64,000 bases of DNA from Bactericera cockerelli (taxonomy: Eukaryota > Arthropoda > Insecta > Hemiptera > Triozidae). The notes under the pieces are model-generated. The model ran no database searches, had not been told where the DNA came from, and worked only from the letters and a program-made list of their open reading frames with translations. The stretch spans positions 12,716,009 through 12,780,008 of the forward strand of contig CM044955.1 of assembly GCA_024516035.1 (NCBI GenBank), written 5' to 3'. This document shows, piece by piece, positions 56,590-64,000 of this stretch; position 1 is the stretch's first letter, and each line of letters opens with the position of its first letter. The position numbers and the translations under genes were made by a program.

Positions 56590-57390
56590 AGCCTTGCTGC
56601 CTAACCCAAACAGTGACGTTATAAGTTCATACAATAACCAAAGTATAGGGCGAATGATTCACAAACAAAAAATGCTAAGTCAGCTGGAACGGAAAAGGAA
56701 AAATAAGCAGGGGTATAGGTAGGCATTCAAATTAAAAAACCAAACATAATGCATTTTTTATCAGTAAATTTTCAAACAAAAAATTACGTCGTAGAGAACT
56801 CACTGCTTTCTACTGATAACATCAATGTATTTCCTAAACCCAAGTACCTACCTACCTACATAAGAAACAAAGAAAACGAAATAGATAAGAGGCCAAGTGC
56901 AAATAATAGAGTAGAGGTTGTCGGCAAAGAAGGTCAGTTTTGAGTAGACAGCTATTGTCAACTAAATCATCTATGGAAAGATTGGAAAGCCATATAACTT
57001 TTATAGTTACCAAATATTTTACTATGACATACATTTTACAAAACAATGTCTCACATTTATGAGTCCATCGACGAAGCAGTACCTTTTAATGAGTGGACCA
57101 GACAAGAGGACAGATTAAACAATGTAGCCTTCGAATGTACTCCGATGTTCAGGAGACATGAAAAATAAAACCTTTAACAACTCGAAATAAGATCAAAGTT
57201 GCCTGTAAAAGCAGGAACGTGCATTCAATAAAAACGACACACGTTGCGGTGTCCTCAAGGAAAACACAAGTGTCGAAAATTTGGGAAATTTCAATGAGAA
57301 AAATGCGAAGTTGGAGGTATGATTGATTTGTAAAATTTATACACCAGGGAACACACGCAGTGTTACTCAAACATTGAATAATAAGTATTT
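56590..57390. other. AstCC intron 2: no gene seen
   Basis: Short frames only; AT-rich. Confidence 0.5.
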
Positions 57391-57394
57391 ATTT

Positions 57395-57562
57395 ATTTAG
57401 AAACTCTTTATTAGTAGAACATATACACAGACAAATAATGGTAAAAATTAAATATAAAATTGACAATATTAATAATATAAAAAAAAAAAAAATAACAAAA
57501 TATATACATATGTCCTGACTAAAGGGCGGGGTTATTGCCTATGGCAATCTCTTCCACCTAAC
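57395..57562 (-). mobile_element. LINE-type 3' end, second copy
   Basis: Direct-repeat partner of 51878-52078, 5.5 kb apart in the same intron, same orientation, near-identical over about 165 bp. Confidence 0.78.
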
Positions 57563-57564
57563 CC

Positions 57565-58415
57565 GTGATCTTCATGAGATTTGCGCATGATATGACTCAC
57601 ATGACACAGTTGACACTAAACTTTATATTGAACCCTTATTGTCCAACTAAACGCTTGATTGTTTAATAAACGCTTAACATTAGTCAATGGCTAAATTTCA
57701 TTAGTATTCCATTAATTTGAATGCCATGGATAAACACACCAACAGCTTAGCTCAAAGTTTTATAACCCCGTTTATTGTATTTGATAAAAAGAGTCTTGTT
57801 CTAATGGCATGGACCTATTCTTTAAAGTTCTAATAAAGGATATTATGTTATATTAAACTAGGATCTAATAAAGGATACCCTCGTCTGAGACAAATAATAA
57901 AAGTTATGTCATTCAATTCACCCACAGACTGAGCATTAGGTTGGAAATGCCGGAATTCCAGGCGAAAATTCTAAACAGTCATGTTTAGAATGAACATACA
58001 TAACTATGTATTAATAAGCAGAATGTATATGTAGTATAGACACATAGCCATTTAATTTTATTCGAACCCGAGATTTTACTTGAAAATTTTATGAAAAGAA
58101 TAAAAAAGAAACTAGCAACGATTATATGGACGTTGAACACACCAGTTTCTATGAGATAACTGATGAGTGATGACAAGAATAACTCGCAACTCATAGCCAC
58201 TGCTTACTGAAGAGACCAAATTAGTTTGAAAATGTTGTCCAAAAATGTTATCTGAAAAAAATACCATCGGTCATACCATGACCCGAAGGTATGACCGTCA
58301 TTCCTTGGTCAAGAGGTGAGTCCTTGGTTTTGGATGCAACATGCGTCGATACATTGGCCTCATCATAAGTCCACCTGTCAGCTCACGAACCCGCATCAGC
58401 GGAAGAGAAGGGTTG
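57565..58415. other. AstCC intron 2: no gene seen
   Basis: AT-rich; nothing recognised. Confidence 0.5.
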
Positions 58416-58418
58416 TAA

Positions 58419-58694
58419 GAGAAAACTGTTACCTATTCCAATATCAAAAATTATGGTTATCTCTTCAATGCCTTTTCAGTTGAGACTATGGAACTGTGGT
58501 ACAGCGAAGCTAAGACATTGGTCAACTGTATCGGCGAACGCCTTGCTGCGAAAACTGGAGATCCCAGATCAAATTTCTTCTTAATGCAGAGAATTGGTTT
58601 AGCAATCCAGAGAGGAAACGCAGCTACATTTTTGGGAGCAATTCCAAAAAATGGAGTTTCGATGAAATGTTTTATATTAATTAATTGCATATAG
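58419..58694 (+). pseudogene. C-terminal end of a reverse-transcriptase-type mobile element protein
   Basis: The frame opens after a stop at 58416-58418 and reads NYGYLFNAFSVETMELWYSE, AKTLVNCIGERLAAKTGDPR, SNFFLMQRIGLAIQRGNAAT, FLGAIPKNG before a stop. A (F)(A/S)VET.G.W...A...V..IG.RL...TGD.R...FL.QRI.LAIQRGNAA..LG pattern is, from memory, a widespread C-terminus of a metazoan retroelement protein family whose class I cannot name. The rest of the protein is absent. It lies in the last AstCC intron, in the same orientation as the gene; it is not an AstCC exon, because no AstCC precursor contains it. Confidence 0.5.
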
Positions 58695-58699
58695 GAGAT

Positions 58700-59270
58700 A
58701 TTCTGTAAAAATATCATCATTGTATGAAAATGTTGCAAATCTAATACTACTTCAGTAATTTTACAAGAACTGATGTTTTCAACGTCGCCCATGGATGGTG
58801 ACTATTGCTGACCAAACATTTTTATTTATTTGTTTATATTACAATTTACGGCAATACAATATTAATATTACAATCTGCTATTATCATGGTAGTAATCATG
58901 CAAAAAAGCATGACTACCATCATGTTTACAAACTTGAAGTTCATAAGTAAAATTAACATTATACACTTTGTTTAAAATGAAGACACATTTCGACATTTTG
59001 AGGACTCGCCACACCGGAGCGTGCTCGCTCAAGTAACTCTGCTAGTTTTGTGTCTTGAGCAGGACTCTTTTAGGGCGGAATTAATAGACAACACACAACA
59101 TCAATAACTAAGTCGTTGGTAAGTGTCGAGTTTACCTATCTGAAGTAGTACGCAATCCGTGACTTAGCGCCACAGAGGTATTACAAAAACGTCTATTAAT
59201 TCCGCCCTTAATCCCGGTGTTAGACCTCACCTAAACCACTCAATTCCTCATTTGCTTTTCTCTTTCTGAT
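58700..59270. other. AstCC intron 2, last part: no gene seen
   Basis: ATTTATTTGTTTATATTACA near 58822 looks like a LINE tail read backwards. The splice acceptor region TTGCTTTTCTCTTTCTGATTTCAG begins at about 59252. Confidence 0.45.
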
Positions 59271-59275
59271 TTCAG

Positions 59276-59353
59276 ATGAGTCCACAGAGGCGCAATCAAC
59301 AGAAAGGCCGCACGTACTGGAGGTGCTACTTCAATGCGGTCTCCTGCTTCTGA
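59276..59353 (+). CDS. AstCC: allatostatin CC precursor, last coding exon with the mature peptide
   Basis: Residues 93-117: MSPQRR then NQQKGRTYWRCYFNAVSCF and TGA (59351-59353). The RR pair is the prohormone cleavage site, and a 19-residue peptide is released. Cys-104-type spacing (C-Y-F-N-A-V-S-C) gives the six-residue disulfide ring of the allatostatin C family. YWRCYFNAV(S/T)CF is the AstCC signature, as distinct from the RQCYFNPISCF of AstC. There is no C-terminal Gly, so the peptide is not amidated, as in AstC/AstCC. It is expected to act on AstC-type G-protein-coupled receptors. The acceptor is CTTTCTGATTTCAG (AG at 59274-59275), phase 0. The exon start ATGAGTC resembles the start of coding exon 1, both after TGATTTCAG-like acceptors. 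Confidence 0.95.
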   Translation: MSPQRRNQQKGRTYWRCYFNAVSCF

Positions 59354-60035
59354 TAATTACAGATGCCTCCCCTGTCCTTCTCTCCTCTCCCCCATACTAA
59401 TTACATCCCTCCCCCATACTAATAACATCCCTCCCCCATAATTTATCTACTTATTCATGGCTAGGGCCTAACAGTTATATGCCTGATCAACTCCTCATCT
59501 CCAATATTCTTCCTTTCACCCCAAGGCGGTTTTCCACTGAAGCAACATAATCATATTCTTTTCTGCAGTATGCTTCATCTTTGTAATATCAATGGCTATG
59601 ATTGAGCTTCGTGTAGCATGGTCTTTCAGGCAACATACTTTGAGGCAACATACGAGTACTTTGAGGCAACATATGCCTCACGTTTCACTGTTGCTCTCGG
59701 TCGAATTCCGCCTTTAGTAATCCATTCAATCAACATCCCGTATAGGTAGCTCTCTCCTCTCTCACCTGTTTCCGTCATTACATTCATTACTCTGGTCTAT
59801 AATACAAAAGATATACTTTTCATTATACATATATTAAAGTATTATTAGTGTCATTTATAAAATATTAAATTAATCGAAGTTAATGATAATATAAAATATA
59901 TATTTTCTTTTTGTGCTTAGTATTAATCAGCAAGCAGTTTTCAATGTCTTTTCAATGTCTCCAGAGTGAGTTTCCAGATAAGTCAGGTAGAAAACAACCT
60001 ACTAATCATATTCCTAGTACAGAGCAGAAAAAATC
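59354..60035 (+). other. AstCC 3' untranslated region and flank
   Basis: Directly after the stop, a C/T-rich patch holds a 24-bp tandem repeat (about three units of CTCCCCCATACTAATAACAT) at 59387-59445. A second small tandem (TTTGAGGCAACATA) lies at 59628-59675. An ATTAAA at about 59833 is the first plausible polyadenylation word; the true 3' end is unknown. Confidence 0.5.
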
Positions 60036-60039
60036 CTGC

Positions 60040-60118
60040 CCCACTGGGGATCGAACATCGAACCCAGGTCACCATGCGTGCAATGCCTAGCGCGCTAACT
60101 CACTCGGCCATGGTGACT
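60040..60118 (-). mobile_element. tRNA-like SINE head
   Basis: Minus strand: GTCACCATGGCCGAGTGAGT (A box as in Ser/Leu tRNAs), TAGCGCGCTAGGCATTGCAC, CTGGGTTCGATGTTCGATCC (B box duplicated in part), CCAGTGGGG. No acceptor-stem pairing, so read as a SINE head. Confidence 0.6.
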
Positions 60119-60119
60119 A

Positions 60120-60875
60120 CTGATTATTTTATAATAAGGCCCTTGAAGTCAAAAAGAGGGAATAACTATAGAATAACCTTTACTTCAGAAACAATACCTT
60201 TCCTTGTAAGTTATGTAATGGGTACTTCCATTGTGTTTTGGGTCAAATTTTCATCATGTTAAAAATATGTCACAAAAGCTGAACATACATATATTACATA
60301 TATGTATAATTGTATACACAAGATTTCTATACATTATGTATTTATTAAGTACGTAGGTGCACATACGTCCCTAACAGTGCCTGGTTAGTAAAACTGTTTT
60401 TGAGGTAGGGAAAACATTCAAAACTCGTAATGGTCCAGTAAACACAACACATTTTTATACACAAGGGCATTTTTTACATTTTTTATACATTCGTGGTATT
60501 TTAATTCATAGGTACCTACAAAAATGTGCTTGCCAGTTCAGTGATTTGAAATGCAGATTGGAAGGGGGTTGTAATGCATAATTAACGACAAGCTTATTGA
60601 AACAATAATAATTCCAATAGAAAAGAATATCGTTTATGGTTAGAAAACATACCTACACGCGAAATATATCGTGTAGCACTATCAGTGTGCTTCTGCTGGA
60701 AATTCATCCGTCTTGGCGACATGCTGTCTACTGAAATTACGGCTATTGACGCAAATGGATATCTTGTACAAATTTATTTTAATTATTTTTTCAAGAAGAG
60801 CTGTTATGTACCGAAAGAGAAAATATAAAGATTTTTATGGTTTTTGTTTCTGAGCCCAGGAACTGTGTTCAATTT
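60120..60875. other. no gene seen
   Basis: AT-rich; short frames only. Confidence 0.5.
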
Positions 60876-60879
60876 TATA

Positions 60880-61010
60880 ATAATAATAATAATAATACTC
60901 TTTAGTGGAAGGTAACCACCAAGCGAAGTTAATACTCAAAGCATCTTCTCCCACCTGACCCTCAGAATCTTATTATTATGTGGTCACAAACTCAAATTAA
61001 TGAGAAAAAA
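60880..61010 (-). mobile_element. SINE group C, 3' part
   Basis: ACTCTTTAGTGGAAGGTAAC, CACCAAGCG, TTATTATTATGTGGTCACAA and CTCAAATTAATGAG match the body and tail on the minus strand. The tRNA head is missing where the group E SINE begins. Confidence 0.85.
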
Positions 61011-61019
61011 TAATTTAGA

Positions 61020-61289
61020 CAGCGTCGATGGCATGTTGAATACACCGGTTCTCTTCAGTACACCGAAGTTAAGCGACATCCAGCGAGGTTAAGACTTGGA
61101 TGGGTGACCATTCAAATTCTAATTCTCGTGACGCTGGCTTTTCCCGGCCCCACTCAGGCTGGGTGAGGTCAATGTGAGTAGCAGGTTTGTGAGTTTCCTG
61201 CGAATGGAGGGTAAAACCCCCGTCGTGATATGACCATGGCAGTTGAAAGCGACGTTAAACCCCACTTAAAAAAAAAAAAAAAAAAAAAG
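61020..61289 (+). mobile_element. SINE group E, full length
   Basis: Almost identical to 56313-56586 over the head, core and tail, ending in about 21 A at 61268-61288. GAGAAAAAATA occurs on both sides (about 61002 and 61290), but on the left a few bases separate it from the SINE start, so the target duplication is uncertain. Confidence 0.93.
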
Positions 61290-61603
61290 AGAAAAAATAT
61301 CTCTGATAATAGTAAACTTGACCTACATGGGTATTATTTAAGTATTGTAATACATCAAAAGTTCAGCTTCCTTCAAATAAAAATGACACGTAGGACAAAA
61401 GAATCCCTTTTTTTTCACACTACCGACTACAATTTTACTTCCGAGAAATTTCTAATATTATTGTGTTCGTTTGTTTATAAAAAAATTTTTTGCCCAGATT
61501 TCAATTTTTTTCATATTTTTTTTTTTTTCAATACTGTGACAAATAAAAAGAAAACTTATTGTGAAAGTGGTAACACTACGATGATCAGTACCACGTTGAC
61601 TAG

Positions 61604-61672
61604 CCTGTGTGGCTCTGCGGGTATCTCACTGGGTTGGGATGCAGGTGCCCCGGACTCGAATCCCGGCAAAGA
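61604..61672 (+). mobile_element. tRNA-like SINE head
   Basis: TGTGTGGCTCTGCGGGTATC, CTGGGTTGGGATGCAGGTGC, B box GGACTCGAATCCC. The ends do not pair as an acceptor stem. Confidence 0.55.
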
Positions 61673-61674
61673 TC

Positions 61675-62020
61675 AAATTTTCTACTCACTATCTTATTCT
61701 GGTGTTCATACTTCATGAAGCGAAATGAGTAGTTACTTTTTTTTCATCTCTGTTTACACGCAACAATAACGCTGCAATTACGTAAACAGGTTTGAGGGAC
61801 ACTGCATACAGACTAAAGACCTATATCCAGGCCCTCTCTACATATCTTTGTTTAAATTGTTCTAAAGTGAGATCGAGATCCAAATTTGCACTGTTACAAT
61901 AATAAAATTATTGAATATTATTAGAGAGGAGATGAGTGGTGATTCCAGGTACACAGGAGAATAGTTTCTTGGTGTATGAAAATACTGAGTTAGTGGTCGT
62001 TCTCGCAGTGACAGTTGTAA
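61675..62020. other. no gene seen
   Basis: Unremarkable AT-rich sequence before the 17-bp array. Confidence 0.5.
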
Positions 62021-62024
62021 ATTA

Positions 62025-62245
62025 TTACTAGATATGAGTAGTTACTAGATGTGAGTAGTTACTAGATATGAGTAGTTACTAGATATGAGTAGTTACTAGA
62101 TATGAGTAGTTACTAGATGTGAGTAGTTACTAGATATGAGTAGTTACTAGATATGAGTAGTTACTAGATGTGAGTAGTTACTAGATATGAGTAGTTACTA
62201 GATATGAGTAGTTACTAGATGTGAGTAGTTACTAGATATGAGTAG
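62025..62245. repeat. 17-bp minisatellite, 13 units
   Basis: Thirteen perfect-length units TTACTAGATATGAGTAG, in which the middle base is A or G (GATATG or GATGTG). The A/G order from unit 1 is A G A A A G A A G A A G A. From unit 4 on it follows a three-unit (51-bp) cycle, so the array grew in blocks of three. Confidence 0.96.
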
Positions 62246-62249
62246 TGAA

Positions 62250-62810
62250 TAGTGACGGCCATACATGTATAATTAGAGGAGAGATTATGTATCTGTCCTT
62301 CTCTCACTGACACGGAATAAGTATAATACATCCATTACAGACTATCCCCGATCCAGAGCATTCCTACACCAAACACAGCTTTCCATCACTATACACAGAG
62401 GCAAAGATGGAAGTATATTTTTTTAATCTGTGATGAAAGTTGTTCTTTTATAGTAAAACATAAAAATAAATATCGACAATAGGTAGGTACACTAAGCTAA
62501 ATATGAATATCAAAATAAAAACAGTAGCAATTATAAAATAGAGTATTCAAAGTTTATTTCCACCTCTAAATATAAAAAAGGAATAAGCCAAAACCATTCG
62601 TGCAGTATAAATAAAAAATAATAACTAAAGACTAGAACTTCCAGAAAATCTGAACCTTGATGTACAAAATAAAAAGCCACCTTTCAAAGGAAATAATAAA
62701 ATTCAAATCATCTTTTTAAGTTGCTTTGCTAAGATTATTAAGAAAATAACATACTGTCATATTTCATGAGCATATTGTAAATATTAGTATGTATAGTTGA
62801 CAATATGAGA
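62250..62810. other. no gene seen
   Basis: AT-rich; nothing recognised. Confidence 0.5.
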
Positions 62811-62813
62811 GTC

Positions 62814-62882
62814 AGTGTCGATGGCACGTCGAATACACCAGTTCTCGTTCTGTCATTAAGTTAAGCAACGTTCAGCGAGTAC
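62814..62882 (+). mobile_element. SINE group E, head only (5S-like)
   Basis: GTGTCGATGGCACGTCGAAT, ACACCAGTTCTCGTTCTGTC, TTAAGTTAAGCAACGTTCAG, then the match stops at CGAGTACACAAG. Confidence 0.75.
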
Positions 62883-62884
62883 AC

Positions 62885-63340
62885 AAGAGCTCACTTTGTA
62901 TTCAGATACATTAACAAGTCAATAATTATTGCTGAAAGGACAACGTGCACTAGTGTTTAAAATAGGTCGCGAAATATTTGACTTTGTTGCCTTGTATTAA
63001 AATAAGCTCTGAGGCGAAGCAACTTGAAATTTAAAAGATGGTGCCTTCTTACAGCGCTATAAGAAATTAAATAGTTACAAGGTCCTAATATGTTTGAAGG
63101 TAAGTAATAATTACAGTAAAAAATGTAGCAAAACTAAGTACACATTTCTCTGACCGAAATCTTCTTATTCTACAAACAGGTTCCCAAAGATTACATAAAT
63201 TTAAGTAAAATCTGGATAAAATCGTTCATTTGCATCGCTATTGTTCAGGGAAAAAAATATCCAATTCGCAAGTAGCGATAATTTTCACCCAAAAGTGTAA
63301 AGATCAAACCAATGTTATTTGATCATATTTAATCAGTCTC
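62885..63340. other. no gene seen
   Basis: AT-rich; nothing recognised. Confidence 0.5.
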
Positions 63341-63342
63341 AT

Positions 63343-63550
63343 AAATAATAATAATAATATCGCCTTATTTATACTGTCCGATTAAGACTACTAAAGTCCC
63401 ATCATTCCAGCAGTAAGCTCAAGACATATTATTATGTGGTAAAAATCCCAAATGGGAGGATAACTTGTCATGTCCCGGTTGGGTTTCGAACCCACGACCT
63501 CTGGAAACTCTGGATTCACAGAGCCGCCTTTACCACTGAGCTACCGGGAC
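63343..63550 (-). mobile_element. SINE group A, full length
   Basis: Minus strand: GTCCCGGTAGCTCAGTGGTA head, TCCAGAGTTTCCAGAGGTCG, B box GGGTTTCGAAACCC-like, CATGACAAGTTATCCTCCCA, CACATAATAATATGTCTTGA, AGACTTTAGTAGTCTTAATC and AAT-repeat tail (63343-63360 on +). Confidence 0.9.
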
Positions 63551-63856
63551 AGACATAAATAATATTCAAGGTTAAGTTAAATTTATCATGTCTGTGTTAA
63601 TCACAATAACTCAAGCTCACATCAAAAGTTATTCGGTATGTTCATATTAAATTCAGCTGCAGTTACTGGACTTAATGAACAATCGGTATTTACAAATAAT
63701 AAAAAAAAATGTACAAGCTATTTTAAGAAAACCAAAATATTGCCTGAAATTTATAATTTATTCTGTAAGAAAAAATAGGATTTATTGGCAACGTTGGTCT
63801 CAGATTTTTCTGATTTTTCACAGAATATAGTTGATTTTCGGTGTCGTCAGAACCGT

Positions 63857-64000
63857 CCTAGCTAGGACACTCCGTTCATGTTTTTCTTGAGCGCCCAGAA
63901 GTTAGAAAGGTCGCTCCTAGCTAGGACACTCCGTTCATGTTTTTCTTGAGCGCCCAGAAGTTAGAAAGGTCGCTCCTAGCTAGGACACTCCGTTCATGTT
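63857..64000. repeat. 59-bp tandem repeat, at least 2.4 units, open at the window edge
   Basis: CCTAGCTAGGACACTCCGTT begins at 63857, 63916 and 63975: exact 59-bp spacing with almost no differences. The array reaches base 64000, so its full length is unknown. Each unit contains the palindrome CCTAGCTAGG. Confidence 0.95.

Noticed and set aside
58419..58694. Additional AstCC exon
   Set aside because: The frame matches a mobile-element C-terminus (also relic at 25441), and the three AstCC exons are complete and in phase without it.
1065..61672. tRNA-like sequences as functional tRNA genes
   Set aside because: A and B boxes are present, but acceptor stems do not pair and most continue into shared SINE bodies with A- or AAT-rich tails.
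61230..61718. 162-codon + frame
   Set aside because: It starts in the tail of a group E SINE, crosses an A tract and ends in a tRNA-like SINE head.
29268..62245. CRISPR array
   Set aside because: The regular repeats here are head-to-tail tandem units without unique spacers, and the sequence is eukaryotic.

Overview
The window looks like nuclear DNA of an arthropod, most likely an insect. It is AT-rich, its one clear gene is split by long introns with GT-AG borders, and it is crowded with SINEs, LINE ends, Helitrons and inverted-repeat DNA transposons. The order of insect cannot be fixed from the sequence. Very little of it is host coding sequence.

The one gene that can be read with confidence is a neuropeptide precursor of the allatostatin CC (AstCC, 'allatostatin double C') type on the + strand. 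Its coding exons are 48791-48949, 51737-51853 and 59276-59353, together 117 residues. They encode a signal peptide, a spacer ending in a conserved helix, and a C-terminal RR-flanked peptide NQQKGRTYWRCYFNAVSCF with two cysteines. Its 2.8 kb and 7.4 kb introns are filled with mobile DNA. A second, weaker candidate is a terminal exon of a small secreted peptide at 38953-39176. A 204-codon minus-strand frame (20701-21315) has protein-like composition but no recognised family.

Layout. 1-5 kb: a SINE, then a 1.3 kb 21-bp minisatellite sandwiched between copies of a diverged module, then a LINE tail. 5-13 kb: tRNA-type SINEs and a Helitron. 13.4-15.8 kb: a 2,350-bp hAT-like foldback element with 8-bp target duplications. 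16.3-17.4 kb: an element carrying four copies of a GTAC-type palindrome. 19-27 kb: LINE protein ends, the orphan minus-strand frame, SINEs and a 137-bp hAT MITE. 27-35 kb: SINEs, a Helitron and two separate 59-bp tandem duplications. 36.4-37.3 kb: a 30-bp minisatellite. 38-48 kb: the candidate exon, a LINE end, nested SINEs and a Helitron. 48.4-59.4 kb: the AstCC gene. 59.4-64 kb: SINEs, a 17-bp array, and a third 59-bp array running off the edge.

SINEs fall into seven recurring groups, named here only for this window. A to D, F and G have tRNA-like heads; E has a 5S-rRNA-like head. Groups D and E share a central core despite different promoters. The tail of group E also matches the 3' end of a LINE at 40150-40880, a plausible partner LINE. 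Family names and copy boundaries are read by eye and are accurate to roughly 5-20 bp.
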